From assembly GCA_902810695.1 (NCBI GenBank), contig CADDYV010000005.1, forward strand, positions 1 to 64,000: a DNA stretch of 64,000 nucleotides. The letters are read 5' to 3'. The notes beneath the pieces were generated by a model that was not told the DNA's origin, did not search any database, and saw only the letters and a list, made by a program, of their open reading frames with translations. The translations under genes were made by a program, and so were the position numbers. Source of the DNA: Actinomycetota bacterium. Lineage in GTDB: Bacteria; Actinomycetota; Rubrobacteria; Rubrobacterales; Rubrobacteraceae. Positions 36,074-45,191 of this stretch are shown here, piece by piece (position 1 is the first letter of the stretch; each line of letters opens with the position of its first letter).

Positions 36074-37744
36074 ATGGTGGAGAGCCATTTCGAGTTCTGG
36101 CCGAACCGGCTGCCGCACTCGCTGACGCTGCCGGAGACAAGCGTTTTCTACAACCTGGAAGTCTCCGCGAAGCGTTACCCACAGAAGACGGCCATCTTCT
36201 ACTACGGGTCGGATATCTCCTACCGGAGGTTGCACGAGGAAGCGGAGCGTATGGCCGGGTATCTACAGGGCGAACTCGGAGTCTCGAAGGGCGATAGGGT
36301 ACTCCTGTACATGCAGAACAGCCCCCAGTTCGTCGTGGCTTTTTACGCGATCCTGCGGCTCGGGGCCGTCGTGGTGCCCGTCAACCCGATGCTCGTTACC
36401 GAGGAGCTAAAGCACTACGCGGAGGACAGTGGGGCTAAGGTCGCCTTCGCGGGCCAAGAGCTGTACCCCAGGATCTCACCGCTCGTGGACGAAGGTATCC
36501 TGGAGCGCGTCGTGGTCGCCGCCTACTCAGACTACCTGGAGCGGGAGACGGACCTGGCCCTGCCAGAAGCCGTAGCGGCTCCGGCGGAGAATTTAGAAGG
36601 GACCGTGCTCTGGCGGGATGCGCTGGCAGAAGGAAAGTCTCCAGGTCCGATAGCGGCAGGTCCCGAAGACATGGCGCTCCTGCCGTACACGTCCGGGACG
36701 ACGGGTGCTCCGAAGGGATGCGTGCACACCCACGGGACGCTGCAGGCAACGCTGGTAGGAGCCGCGGTGTGGAACTCCGTTACGCAGGACGCGGTGGCGT
36801 TGTGCACGTTGCCGCTCTTCCACGTAACCGGAATGCAGCACAGCATGAACGCCCCGATCTATGCCGGCAGTACCGTCGTGGTCATGACCCGCTGGGATAG
36901 GGAGGTGGCGGCCCGGCTCATCGAGCGGCACCGCTGCACACACTGGACCAACATCAGCACGATGGTCGTGGATCTCCTCGCCGATCCCGGGATCGAGGAC
37001 CGCGACCTCTCCTCGCTGGTACTCGTGGGCGGCGGGGGAGCCTCGCTCCCGGCGGCGGTTGGCGAGAAGCTTCACGAGCTCGCCGGGCTTCGCTACGCCG
37101 AAGGCTACGGCCTCTCCGAGACGATTTCCCAGACGCACGTAAATCCCCCGGACCGGCCCAAGCTGCAATGCCTGGGCATCCCCTCATTCGACGTGGACGC
37201 CCGTGTCGTAGACCCGGAGAGCCTGGAAGAGTTAGGGCCGGGGCAGGAGGGAGAGATCGTGGTCAGCGGCCCGCAGGTCTTCAAGGGGTACTGGAAGCGG
37301 CCGGAGGCGGACGAGGAAGCTTTCTTCGAGCGGGACGGCAAGCGTTTCTTCCGCACCGGGGATATGGGCTACTACGACGAGGAAGGCTACTTCTTCATGG
37401 TGGACCGCCTGAAGCGCATGATAAACGCCGGAGGCTACAAGGTGTGGCCGGCGGAGGTCGAGTCCATTCTCTACCGGCACCCGGCGATCCAGGAGGCGTG
37501 CGTGATCCGGGTTCCCGACCCGCGCCGGGGTGAGACCGTCAAGGCCGTCGTCGTGCTGCGCGAGGATGCACGCGGCAAGGTCTCCGAGGAGGAGATCATC
37601 GAGTGGTCGAAGGAGCAGATGGCGGCGTACAAGTACCCGCGGCTGGTGGAGTTCGCGGACGCCCTGCCCAGGAGCGGCTCCGGCAAGATCCTCTGGCGCG
37701 AGTTGCAGGAGCAGGAGGAGCGGAAAGCCGCTCATACTGGGTGA
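36074..37744 (+). CDS. Acyl-CoA synthetase (AMP-binding)
   Basis: 556 aa. LPYTSGTTGAPKGCVHTH, EGYGLSETISQTH, RTGDMGYYDEEGYFFMVDRL and the catalytic Lys in SGKILWRELQE are present. The N-terminus SHFEFWPNRLPHSLTLPETS matches long-chain fatty-acid-CoA ligases of this subgroup. The ATG at 36074 has GGAAAGGGG before it. It is followed after 39 bases by a zinc alcohol dehydrogenase, suggesting the two process one substrate. Confidence 0.88.
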   Translation: MVESHFEFWPNRLPHSLTLPETSVFYNLEVSAKRYPQKTAIFYYGSDISYRRLHEEAERMAGYLQGELGVSKGDRVLLYMQNSPQFVVAFYAILRLGAVVVPVNPMLVTEELKHYAEDSGAKVAFAGQELYPRISPLVDEGILERVVVAAYSDYLERETDLALPEAVAAPAENLEGTVLWRDALAEGKSPGPIAAGPEDMALLPYTSGTTGAPKGCVHTHGTLQATLVGAAVWNSVTQDAVALCTLPLFHVTGMQHSMNAPIYAGSTVVVMTRWDREVAARLIERHRCTHWTNISTMVVDLLADPGIEDRDLSSLVLVGGGGASLPAAVGEKLHELAGLRYAEGYGLSETISQTHVNPPDRPKLQCLGIPSFDVDARVVDPESLEELGPGQEGEIVVSGPQVFKGYWKRPEADEEAFFERDGKRFFRTGDMGYYDEEGYFFMVDRLKRMINAGGYKVWPAEVESILYRHPAIQEACVIRVPDPRRGETVKAVVVLREDARGKVSEEEIIEWSKEQMAAYKYPRLVEFADALPRSGSGKILWRELQEQEERKAAHTG

Positions 37745-37783
37745 GGTTTTTGTGCTGATGTATTACCGTTTGGAGGAGTAGAG

Positions 37784-38839
37784 ATGGCGATAGCTTCTAG
37801 CATGAAGGCGGCCCGCTTCTACGAGGCGGGCGAGCCCTTGCGGATCGAAGAGATACCCGTGCCGGAGATCCGCGAGGACGAGGCCCTGGTGCAGATCAAA
37901 GCCGCCGGGATCTGCGGCTCGGATGTCCACATAGTGTTCGAGGGGATCACACCCACGGCGTTCAAACCCATAACCCTGGGGCATGAGCCCTGCGGGGTCG
38001 TGGCCGCCACGGGCGCGAGGGTCGAGGGGTGGGAGCCGGGAGACCGGGTCTCCGTTACGCCGTTTTACTTCTGCGGCTCCTGCCGCAACTGCCTCCTCGG
38101 GCACGCCGAGGTCTGCTACGAGAGGAAGGTCGTGGGCATCCAGGCGGAGGGCGCTCTGGCCGAGTACATGGTGATCCCGGCCAAGAACCTCATCCGGCTC
38201 CCCGACAACGTGCCGTTTACCGTGGGTGCGATCATTACCGACGCCGTCGCCACACCTTTCCATACGCTCGTGGACCGGGCAGCCCTGAAAGCCGGAGAGT
38301 CCATCGCCATCTACGGCGCCGGGGGGCTCGGCTTGCACGCGGTCCAGATCGCAAGGCTGGTGGGGGCGAAGCAGATCTTCGTCATAGATGTCCGTCAGGA
38401 GCAGCTCGAACGGGCCAGAAGGGCCGGTGCCGACGTGGCGATAAACCCCCGCGATACTTCCCCGGTCGAGACCGTGCTGGAGGCTACGGGTGGCATCGGG
38501 GTAGACGTGGCAGCCGAGTTCGTGGGGTTCAAACAGACGATAGCGCAGGCCGTCGAATCGGTGGTGCCGGGCGGACGGGTCGTCGTAGCAGGGTTGGGAG
38601 CAGACCCCATAACCATTCTGCCCCCGACGGTATTCGTGAGGAAGCAGATATCCTTCCTCGGCTCCTACGGGTTTACCAAGCGGAACATAGAGCAGCTACT
38701 GGAGCTTGCCGCCGCCGGAAGGTTGAGCCTGGAGAGCTCGATCACGCACACCTTCCCTCTGGAAGAGGTGAACACGGCCCTGAAGTACCTGCACGAGAAG
38801 ATAGAAGACCCCATCCGGGTGGCCGTAACGCTCCCGTAG
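37784..38839 (+). CDS. Zinc-dependent alcohol dehydrogenase (MDR family)
   Basis: 351 aa. Catalytic zinc ligands lie in AAGICGSDVH and GHEPCG. Structural zinc ligands are in FCGSCRNCLLGHAEVC. The NAD-binding motif is YGAGGLGLHAVQIA. The sequence is of the polyol/threonine/butanediol dehydrogenase type; the substrate cannot be fixed from sequence. The ribosome site is GGAGGAG. Confidence 0.88.
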   Translation: MAIASSMKAARFYEAGEPLRIEEIPVPEIREDEALVQIKAAGICGSDVHIVFEGITPTAFKPITLGHEPCGVVAATGARVEGWEPGDRVSVTPFYFCGSCRNCLLGHAEVCYERKVVGIQAEGALAEYMVIPAKNLIRLPDNVPFTVGAIITDAVATPFHTLVDRAALKAGESIAIYGAGGLGLHAVQIARLVGAKQIFVIDVRQEQLERARRAGADVAINPRDTSPVETVLEATGGIGVDVAAEFVGFKQTIAQAVESVVPGGRVVVAGLGADPITILPPTVFVRKQISFLGSYGFTKRNIEQLLELAAAGRLSLESSITHTFPLEEVNTALKYLHEKIEDPIRVAVTLP

Positions 38840-38842
38840 CAC

Positions 38843-39292
38843 CTACTGCTCTTCTAACTCCGGGCTGCGACGGCCGAGCAGGGCGTAGAACAGGGCCCCG
38901 CCCTCGCTCTCGACGCGCAGATGACCACCGCTCGCCAGCTCGGAGAGCATCCGGTCGGCTTCCTTTACCGTGAGCGAGGTGTTCATCGCCGCTTCGGCGG
39001 GGGTGATGCTGCCGCCGTTATCCCGGATGGCCGAGAGCAACTCGCGTTCCTTGTTGGCTGGCGGAGGAATCGTCCCTCTTTCGGCGCGTCGCTGGTGCTG
39101 CAGGTCGTTGACCCCCTTGCCGAGCAGGGCGGCTGCGGCTATCACGAAAGGAAAACCCGCCGCTGGTGTTCCAGCAGTAGCGATTATGAGCCCGGTAACC
39201 ACCACGAAGGCGGCTCCCAAGATCAGGTAGAGGTAGGGTTTGCGCTCCTCGCAGTCCGGCTCTTCCTGCTCACGCCGCTCTACTTTGCTCAT
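38843..39292 (-). CDS. Membrane-anchored winged-helix-like protein, 149 aa
   Basis: Two adjacent hydrophobic spans (about 19-40 and 42-58) precede a cytoplasmic C-terminal segment, NKERELLSAIRDNGGSITPA and TVKEADRMLSELASGGHLRV, which reads like a small winged helix of the kind fused to membrane domains. No function is known to me. Its stop lies three bases from the stop of the convergent alcohol dehydrogenase gene. Confidence 0.7.
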   Translation of the reverse strand: MSKVERREQEEPDCEERKPYLYLILGAAFVVVTGLIIATAGTPAAGFPFVIAAAALLGKGVNDLQHQRRAERGTIPPPANKERELLSAIRDNGGSITPAEAAMNTSLTVKEADRMLSELASGGHLRVESEGGALFYALLGRRSPELEEQ

Positions 39293-39438
39293 CCTGTGAA
39301 TTCCTTACCTCGGAAGGTCTGTTGCCGGGTGCATCCAAAGCCCGCGTCTGCAAAACATTCTAATTGTTGCAAACGCTTCTAACAAGCGTGCTCTCGCGCT
39401 ATCCGGTGTGGCCGCTGCGGTTTGTCAGCGTCGCTGCG

Positions 39439-40071
39439 TTACATCCTGCCACGCTTGGTCGCCGAGACCGCTGCGACCACCGGGAGCCCGAAGAGGGCTT
39501 TGAGGATGGTCTCCCAGCCATCGGGTGAGAGCCCGGCCGCGCGGAGCATCCGCTCGACCTTAGCTCGCGTACGGAACCTGCCGTGCAGCTTCATCGGGAG
39601 GAGCATGATCCGCAGCCAGGAAACGGCGAATATGTCCGTCAGGACGAGAGAGCCGCCCGGCGCGAGCACCCGTCCGATCTCACCGAGCCCCGCTTGCTGG
39701 TCCTCCCAGTGGTGGAAGGACACGGTGCTGAGGACCAGGTCGAACTCCCCATCGCCGAACGGCAGGCTCTCGACCGGGGCGCACACGAAGCTCGCTGGCA
39801 GATTGTCCTTCATCGCTTCTCTGGCCGCCTCGACCATGCCGGGCGCGGGGTCGGCTCCGACCAGTTCGGCATCGGGGAAGTGGTTTGCGGCCTGGCGCAG
39901 CAGGGTTCCCGTGCCGCAGCCCACGTCGAGAATGCGGCGTGGCTGTGGCGCTACGCGAGATGCAAACCGCAGGGTTGCTTCGTGCACCGGCTCGAAGAAT
40001 GTTGGCTGCAGCCGGGATTTGTCGTAGGTTGGCGCCCACTTATCGAAACGCTTGATGTGCCGGTTGCCCAT
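39439..40071 (-). CDS. Class I SAM-dependent methyltransferase (type 11)
   Basis: 210 aa. ILDVGCGTGTLLRQA (motif I), ELVGADPAPGMVEAAREA and FDLVLSTVSFHHWEDQ with LAPGGSLVLTDIF place it in the UbiE-like group. Its ATG overlaps the stop of the PadR regulator gene (TAATG), so regulator and enzyme are made together. The substrate is unknown. Confidence 0.85.
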   Translation of the reverse strand: MGNRHIKRFDKWAPTYDKSRLQPTFFEPVHEATLRFASRVAPQPRRILDVGCGTGTLLRQAANHFPDAELVGADPAPGMVEAAREAMKDNLPASFVCAPVESLPFGDGEFDLVLSTVSFHHWEDQQAGLGEIGRVLAPGGSLVLTDIFAVSWLRIMLLPMKLHGRFRTRAKVERMLRAAGLSPDGWETILKALFGLPVVAAVSATKRGRM

Positions 40072-40586
40072 TACTGAACCTCCCCCGCGAGATCGGAGAT
40101 CCAGGCCAGCTCGTGCTCGATCCTGCTTCGGTGGAACTCGACGACCCTCGCGGCGTAGGGGTGCCCGCTGCTTTCGGCCCGCGGTTCCATCTCCTCGGAA
40201 TGCTTCATGTGCTCCTCTAAAAACTTCCGCCTGGCTTCCAGGATTTTCCTTCTGTCCTCGGGATTCAGGCTGTCGAAGAAAGCTACCCTTATCATGAACT
40301 CGGCGTCGTTCCGGGCCATCTCGGGAGTGAACTCCCTGAGCATCTCGCCCAGGATCTCCTCTCCCATCTCCGTCGCCCGGTAGACATGCCTGTCGGGCTT
40401 ACCATCCTGGCGGACGATCTCCTTCTCGACCGCACCCATCTCCTCGAACCGCCGCAGAGCCGGATACAGGAGGTTGTTGTTGATCGCGAACGCACCCCCC
40501 AATACCCTCTCGACGCCCTTCTTGATCTGGTAGCCGTAAGAGGGGCGCGCGACCAGAGCACTCAGGATCAAAATGTCCACGTACAT
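40071..40586 (-). CDS. PadR-family transcriptional regulator
   Basis: 171 aa. The N-terminal winged helix LILSALVARPSYGYQIKKGV, then NNNLLYPALRRFEEMGAVEK and DRHVYRATEMGEEIL, is the PadR pattern. A C-terminal helical dimerisation tail of the AphA/Vir type follows. PadR proteins repress by binding a dyad near their own promoter, and a good dyad lies just upstream. It is transcribed with the methyltransferase. Confidence 0.9.
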   Translation of the reverse strand: MYVDILILSALVARPSYGYQIKKGVERVLGGAFAINNNLLYPALRRFEEMGAVEKEIVRQDGKPDRHVYRATEMGEEILGEMLREFTPEMARNDAEFMIRVAFFDSLNPEDRRKILEARRKFLEEHMKHSEEMEPRAESSGHPYAARVVEFHRSRIEHELAWISDLAGEVQ

Positions 40587-40602
40587 CTGAGGCCTTTCTT
40601 TG

Positions 40603-40636
40603 ATAGGTTAAATTAACTAGAGTTATATTAACCTAT
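40603..40636. promoter_or_regulatory. Dyad operator candidate for the PadR gene
   Basis: ATAGGTTAA (40603-40611) and TTAACCTAT (40628-40636) are perfect 9-bp arms separated by 16 AT-rich bases. It lies 17-50 bases upstream of the PadR start, covering the likely promoter. Autoregulation is inferred from PadR biology. Confidence 0.6.
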
Positions 40637-40664
40637 AAAATACTGGAAAGCAAGGAGTGCGCTT

Positions 40665-40885
40665 GGTGAGGGTTTGGGTTATGCTTGGCTCGAAAAGAAA
40701 AATGGGGCGCGGTGTACAGGGAAGCCGGTGAGAGTCCGGCGCGGTCCCGCCACTGTGAGCGGCGAAGTCGTGTCCCGTCCTGGGGAGCGTTGAGGCTCCC
40801 GGTCACTGGGGTTTGGCTCCGGGAAGGCTGCGGGACATCCGGCGTTCGAGCCGCGAGCCAGGAGACCTGCCGCGTGCCGGGCCCG
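40665..40885 (+). promoter_or_regulatory. Cobalamin (B12) riboswitch
   Basis: The conserved core is clear: GGGAAGCCGGTGAGAGTCCG, CGCGGTCCCGCCACTGTGAG and, at 40858-40872, CAGGAGACCTGCC (the B12 box). The outer limits are approximate. It precedes the B12 importer genes. When cobalamin binds, expression of the importer should fall; the region 40886-40999 would hold the expression platform and the ribosome site. Confidence 0.95.
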
Positions 40886-40999
40886 AATCGGCTCTTCGAG
40901 GAAGGAGTAGGGGATGTCGAGCGCGAGTGGTTCTTAGGCTCCCGGAGATTATCAGGATGGGGGAGTTGGTCTTTCGTGGAGATCCGGGGGTTTATTCTT

Positions 41000-41971
41000 A
41001 TGCGCCTTTTGCGGGAAAAATTGGGTGTGTTGCTCGCCGTGTTGCTGGTGCTGGCGCTATCGGCCTGCGGCTCATCCGGCGGAGCGGGGAAGGGAGGCGG
41101 TACTCAGACAACCGGCGGGGCGACTCACATACAGGTGTCATCGGGGTATCCGGTTACGGTTACGGACGATCTGGGGCGAAAGGTAACGATAAAGTCCAGA
41201 CCAAAGCAGATCGGCTCGATGGCCCCGAGCGTTACGGAGACGCTTTTCGCCGTGGGCGCGGGGAACCGGGTGGTGGGGGTAACTACAGCCGATGACTACC
41301 CGCCGCAGGTCAGGCACATCGCGAAGATCGGCAACTACCAAGGCGTCAACGCCGAGAAGGTCGCCTCGCTCAAGACGGATGTGCTGTTCGTGTCCTTCGC
41401 GACGAGCAGGCAGGACGCCGCGAGCCTCCAGCGCAAGACCGGAGCCAGGGTGGTCGTGATCAACCCGCAGAGCGTCAAGGGGGCGATAGACAGCATCGGG
41501 ACGGTCGGCAAGGTGGTCGGCGAGAAGAAAAAGGCTCAGGTGGTCGAGGAGCGGCTCAGGGGTGAGTTGAAGCAGATCCAACATAAGGTTGCAGGCAAGC
41601 CCAGACCAACGGTCTTCTACGAGGTCGGCTACAACCCGCTCTACACCGCCGGTCCCGGCAATTTTATTGACGATGAGATCCGGCTGGCCGGCGGCAAAAA
41701 CATCGCAGCCGACGCCAAAAGCTCCTATCCGCAGTACTCCAAGGAAGAGCTGATCAAAAAAGACCCGAATTACTACCTGGTGGGCAGCGGCTCGGGGGAT
41801 ACTGTGGCGAAGGTGAAGAAGAGGCCGGGCTACTCCTCGCTCAAGGCGGTTAAAGAAGGGCACGTCTACATGGTCAACGATGACCTCGTCAGCCGTCCGG
41901 GGCCTAGGATCGTCGAGGGGATACGCGAGATAGCGGAGAAGATACACCCGGATGCGTTCAAGGGTAAGTAG
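41000..41971 (+). CDS. btuF: Cobalamin ABC transporter, substrate-binding lipoprotein
   Basis: 323 aa. The signal peptide ends in a lipobox (LALSACGSS), so the protein is anchored outside the membrane. A periplasmic-binding fold of the BtuF/FhuD kind follows, with SMAPSVTETLFAVGAGNRVV and SLKTDVLFVSFATSR. The riboswitch upstream fixes the likely ligand as cobalamin or a precursor. ATG 41000 gives a standard signal peptide; a GTG at 40977 is possible. The 3' end overlaps btuC by 20 bases. Confidence 0.9.
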   Translation: MRLLREKLGVLLAVLLVLALSACGSSGGAGKGGGTQTTGGATHIQVSSGYPVTVTDDLGRKVTIKSRPKQIGSMAPSVTETLFAVGAGNRVVGVTTADDYPPQVRHIAKIGNYQGVNAEKVASLKTDVLFVSFATSRQDAASLQRKTGARVVVINPQSVKGAIDSIGTVGKVVGEKKKAQVVEERLRGELKQIQHKVAGKPRPTVFYEVGYNPLYTAGPGNFIDDEIRLAGGKNIAADAKSSYPQYSKEELIKKDPNYYLVGSGSGDTVAKVKKRPGYSSLKAVKEGHVYMVNDDLVSRPGPRIVEGIREIAEKIHPDAFKGK

Positions 41972-42968
41972 CGGGCAGGGAATCTGGATCTTCGGCTCCC
42001 TGATCGCCGTGCTCGGTGTCGGGGTGATTTCTCTGGGGATAGGTCCGGCCTGGCTCGCGCCCGCGGAGGTGATCCGGACGCTCGCGGGCGGTGGTACTCA
42101 AGTCTCGCGGGCTATCGTTTTCGAGATACGCCTTCCGAGAATAATTCTCGGGGCGCTGGTAGGGGGCGCTCTGGGGGTGAGCGGGGCGGCGATGCAAGGG
42201 CTTTTCAGAAACCCGATGGCCGACCCCTACATCGTGGGCGTCTCGCCAGGAGCGGCTCTGGGCGCGGTGGTCGCCATCGCTACCGGCGTCTCCGCAGGGT
42301 TCGCGGGTCTCTCCGCCGTACCGATCGCCGCCTTTCTCGGGGGGATGGGGGCGGCGGCCTCGGTTGTCGCGCTGGCCCGCCGGGGCGGGAGGTTCCCGGT
42401 TACGGACCTTCTGCTGGTCGGGCTCGCCGTGGGAGCGTTCGCGGCGGCGGTCTACTCGTTCATCATCCTCACCTTGAACCCTAACAAAGTCTCCTCGGTG
42501 CTCTTCTGGCTTCTGGGGTCGCTCGCTCCGGCGGACTGGAGCAGAGTCGTTGCTGCGCTGCCGTATCTGGTTGTGGCTACTTTTGGGCTTCTGCTCTTGA
42601 GCCGCGAGCTGGACGTGTTCTCTCTGGGGGAGGAGCAGGCCGGGTATCTGGGCATCAGGGTCGAGCGGCTGAAGCTTCTGGCGGTGGCTTTCGCGGCGCT
42701 CGCGGCGGCGGCGGCGGTCGCGGTGAGCGGTGTGATCGGGTTCGTCGGCCTGATCGTACCTCACGTCGCCCGGCTTTTTGCGGGGCCTCGCCACGTTCTG
42801 CTCCTCCCTGTCTCGGGGCTGTGGGGCGCGGCGTTTCTGATGCTCGCCGATGACGCCGCCCGCACCATCCTCTCCGCCGAAGAGATACCGGTTGGCATCA
42901 TAACCGCCCTCTGCGGCGCGCCGTTCTTTCTCTACCTCCTGAACCGGAGCCGCAAGCGTGGCCTCTGA
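41952..42968 (+). CDS. btuC: Cobalamin ABC transporter permease (FecCD family)
   Basis: 338 aa with about ten membrane spans. [40 protein letters not shown] and [20 protein letters not shown] are FecCD/BtuC signatures. It lies between the binding protein and the ATPase genes, overlapping both. Confidence 0.93.
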   Translation: MRSRVSSGQGIWIFGSLIAVLGVGVISLGIGPAWLAPAEVIRTLAGGGTQVSRAIVFEIRLPRIILGALVGGALGVSGAAMQGLFRNPMADPYIVGVSPGAALGAVVAIATGVSAGFAGLSAVPIAAFLGGMGAAASVVALARRGGRFPVTDLLLVGLAVGAFAAAVYSFIILTLNPNKVSSVLFWLLGSLAPADWSRVVAALPYLVVATFGLLLLSRELDVFSLGEEQAGYLGIRVERLKLLAVAFAALAAAAAVAVSGVIGFVGLIVPHVARLFAGPRHVLLLPVSGLWGAAFLMLADDAARTILSAEEIPVGIITALCGAPFFLYLLNRSRKRGL

Positions 42969-44268
42969 GATCGTTCTGGAGATCCAGGGTCTTAGGGTCG
43001 GCTATCGTGCCGCCGACGTGCTCCGCGGCGTAACCCTGGAGGTACCGAAGGGTTCCTTCCTCGGCATCGTCGGGCCGAACGGGAGCGGGAAGAGCACGCT
43101 GCTGAGAACGATCGCCCGCGCGTTGAAGCCGCGGAGCGGAACCGTACTCCTCGAAGGTCGCAAGACCACAAGCTGGAAGCCCAAAGAGTTTGCCCGGAGG
43201 CTCGCGGTAGTCTCTCAGGAAGGAACCCCGGCCTTCGACTACACCGCCTACGAGGTGGTGGCGATGGGCCGGACGCCCTATGAAGGTCGCCTCACGTCGG
43301 ACAGGAAGAGCCCGGAGGCCGTCGAGAACGCGATGCAGACGGTAGACGTCTGGGGTCTGCGGGAGAGGAGGATGGGCGAGCTCTCCGGCGGGGAGCGCCA
43401 GCTAGTCTCCCTGGCGCGCGCTCTCGCGCAGGAGCCCGAGGTGATGCTCTTGGACGAGCCCACCAACCACCTCGACATCCGCCACCAGGTCGCGTTTATA
43501 GAGGTGTTGCGACATCTGAACTCAAACGGCGTAACCGTCCTGATGGTCGTTCACGACCTGAACCTGGCAGCCCGCTATGCCCGGAGGGTGGTGGTCATGC
43601 GTGAAGGGTATATCTTCGCCGCCGGTCCACCGAGCGTTGCGCTCGATCCCGCAGTGATCCGGGAGGTCTTCGGAGCCGAGGTGGAGGTTTCGATCTCACC
43701 GCGCACCGGGGTGTTGCAGATACAGCCTGTGAGCGGCGTGCCCACCCCGCGTCCTGGCGCGCCGGAGGTGCATGTGATCTGCGGCGGAGGTTCCGGCTCG
43801 GTCCTGATGCGCCGCCTGAGCGAGGAAGGGATGGCGTTCTCTGCCGGCGTGCTGGGGTTGGGAGACACCGACCACGCCGTCGCCCGCTCTCTGGAAGCCA
43901 GCGTTATCGAGGAGGAATCCTTCGCACCCATCTCCGATGACGCTCACAAACGCAACCTCGAAGCCGCGCGGGCGGCGAAGCTCGTCGTAGTCTGCAACAT
44001 GCCGGTGGGGAGAGGAAACCTGCGCAACCTCGAAGCCGCCGCCAGGGCTCAGGAGAGCGGGGTTCCCGTCGTCCTTTTGCACGATGGGCTTCCTATCTGG
44101 GCCGAAAAACGCGACTATACTGGCGGGGTAGCCACCGCGATGCTCGACCGCCTCGTGTCCCAGGGAGTTCAGGCAGCAGGCTCCGCGGATGAGGTTTTGG
44201 ACATCTGGCGTGAGAAAGAAGAGCTGGCGGCTTCCGCCAGCACGCGGCAGAGAAAACCCTCACTCTAG
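42958..44268 (+). CDS. btuD: Cobalamin ABC transporter ATPase with extra C-terminal domain
   Basis: 436 aa. The ATPase (about 1-255) has Walker A GPNGSGKST, signature LSGGERQLVSLARALA and Walker B VMLLDEPTNHLD. Usual BtuD/FecE proteins end near 260. Here about 170 more residues follow, opening PTPRPGAPEVHVICGGGSGS and including VLGLGDTDHAVARSLEAS and LVVVCNMPVGRGNLRNLEAA. This extra part looks like a nucleotide- or cobamide-binding alpha/beta domain of unknown role. It starts with GTG and overlaps btuC. Confidence 0.9.
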   Translation: MASEIVLEIQGLRVGYRAADVLRGVTLEVPKGSFLGIVGPNGSGKSTLLRTIARALKPRSGTVLLEGRKTTSWKPKEFARRLAVVSQEGTPAFDYTAYEVVAMGRTPYEGRLTSDRKSPEAVENAMQTVDVWGLRERRMGELSGGERQLVSLARALAQEPEVMLLDEPTNHLDIRHQVAFIEVLRHLNSNGVTVLMVVHDLNLAARYARRVVVMREGYIFAAGPPSVALDPAVIREVFGAEVEVSISPRTGVLQIQPVSGVPTPRPGAPEVHVICGGGSGSVLMRRLSEEGMAFSAGVLGLGDTDHAVARSLEASVIEEESFAPISDDAHKRNLEAARAAKLVVVCNMPVGRGNLRNLEAAARAQESGVPVVLLHDGLPIWAEKRDYTGGVATAMLDRLVSQGVQAAGSADEVLDIWREKEELAASASTRQRKPSL

Positions 44269-44342
44269 CCAGACTTTGCCACCGATCAACACCCTAACCG
44301 CCACTTCAGAAACATGAAAACCGTAAACGAAACTGTGAAAAT

Positions 44343-44390
44343 CGTCAACGAATATTGACAAACCCTGCTGCGTCAATTATAGTTGACGCA
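44343..44390 (+). promoter_or_regulatory. Leaderless promoter with two CGTCAA-N6-TTGAC(A/G) operators
   Basis: A consensus promoter is visible: TTGACA at 44355-44360, 17 bases, TATAGT at 44378-44383. Transcription would begin about seven bases later, at the A of the ATG (44390), with no room for a ribosome site. Two dyads with the same half-sites overlap it: CGTCAA (44343-44348) with TTGACA (44355-44360), and CGTCAA (44371-44376) with TTGACG (44383-44388), each with a 6-base spacer and centres 28 bases apart. The second extends to 8-bp arms (TGCGTCAA/TTGACGCA). Confidence 0.75.
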
Positions 44391-44647
44391 TGAACGAGAA
44401 GGCGAGAACACAGGTTGGTGGGCCGGATGATCCGCGAGAGGGGCTGGAAGCGGTGGTCGCCTTGAGGCGGATGCTGGAGGCGCTGGAGGCGGCGCAGGTG
44501 GAGAATGCCATTGTTGCCGGGTGGTCGTGGGCGCAGGTTGCCGAGGTTTTGGGGGTGAGCAAGCAGGCGGTACACAAGAAGCATGCCGGGCGGATCAGGG
44601 ACAAGTATCCCGGAGAGCAGCCGGGAAGAAAGAACAGAGGGGTGTGA
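44390..44647 (+). CDS. Helix-turn-helix protein, 85 aa, partner of a Clp_N protein
   Basis: A helical N-terminus is followed by a clear HTH, WSWAQVAEVLGVSKQAVHKK, and a basic tail. It should bind DNA as a dimer. Its messenger appears leaderless, and two matching dyads overlap its promoter, so it probably controls itself and the next gene. It overlaps the Clp_N gene by one base (TGATG). Such HTH/Clp_N pairs occur in other actinobacteria. Confidence 0.8.
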   Translation: MNEKARTQVGGPDDPREGLEAVVALRRMLEALEAAQVENAIVAGWSWAQVAEVLGVSKQAVHKKHAGRIRDKYPGEQPGRKNRGV

Positions 44648-45153
44648 TGTTCGAACGTTTCGTCAGGGAGGCTCGCGGGTGCGTGGTGGCCGCTGTCGAA
44701 GAGGCCAGGATGCTGGGCCACGACTCGGTGGGCGATGAGGATCTTCTGTTGGGGATTCTACGTGCGGACGAGGGAATCGCTGCTGAGGCGCTCTCCTCGC
44801 TTGGGATAACGCTGGAGGCTGCGCGGGAGGAGTCTGAGGCAATGCTTTCCGGTGCGCTCGCTTCGATCGGGATATCTCTGGAAGAGGTGCGCAGGGAGGC
44901 GGGAGATGCGTTCGACATGCGACTGCCGGACGACCGTCGGATCCCACTCTCTCCACAGGCAAAGAAAGTTATGGAGCGGGCATTAAGAGAGGCGCGGCGG
45001 CTGGGGGACAACTACCTCGGCACCGAGCATATCCTGCTGGGGATACTGCGCAATGAATCCGGAATGGCCGTCAGGATACTGGAGCGCATGGGCATCTCGC
45101 CGGAGATGCTGGAGGACCGGCTGTACCAGATGCGCGGGCGGGCAGCCGGCTAG
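44647..45153 (+). CDS. Clp N-terminal (Clp_N) repeat protein without ATPase domains
   Basis: 168 aa. Two Clp_N repeats are visible (about 4-75 and 95-165): RMLGHDSVGDEDLLLGIL and RRLGDNYLGTEHILLGILRN are the family repeat. ClpC/ClpB use this domain to receive adaptors and substrates, but no AAA+ part follows here. It may compete for, or present, substrates to the main Clp machine, or sense a signal for the HTH protein with which it is cotranscribed. Confidence 0.88.
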   Translation: MFERFVREARGCVVAAVEEARMLGHDSVGDEDLLLGILRADEGIAAEALSSLGITLEAAREESEAMLSGALASIGISLEEVRREAGDAFDMRLPDDRRIPLSPQAKKVMERALREARRLGDNYLGTEHILLGILRNESGMAVRILERMGISPEMLEDRLYQMRGRAAG

Positions 45154-45191
45154 TGGACAGCCTGCCGTCCCGAGGTCTTGTATGATAGAAG

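Noticed and set aside
40685-40999. Open frame running through the riboswitch into btuF
   Set aside because: The riboswitch core is unmistakable, and a signal peptide starts at 41000.
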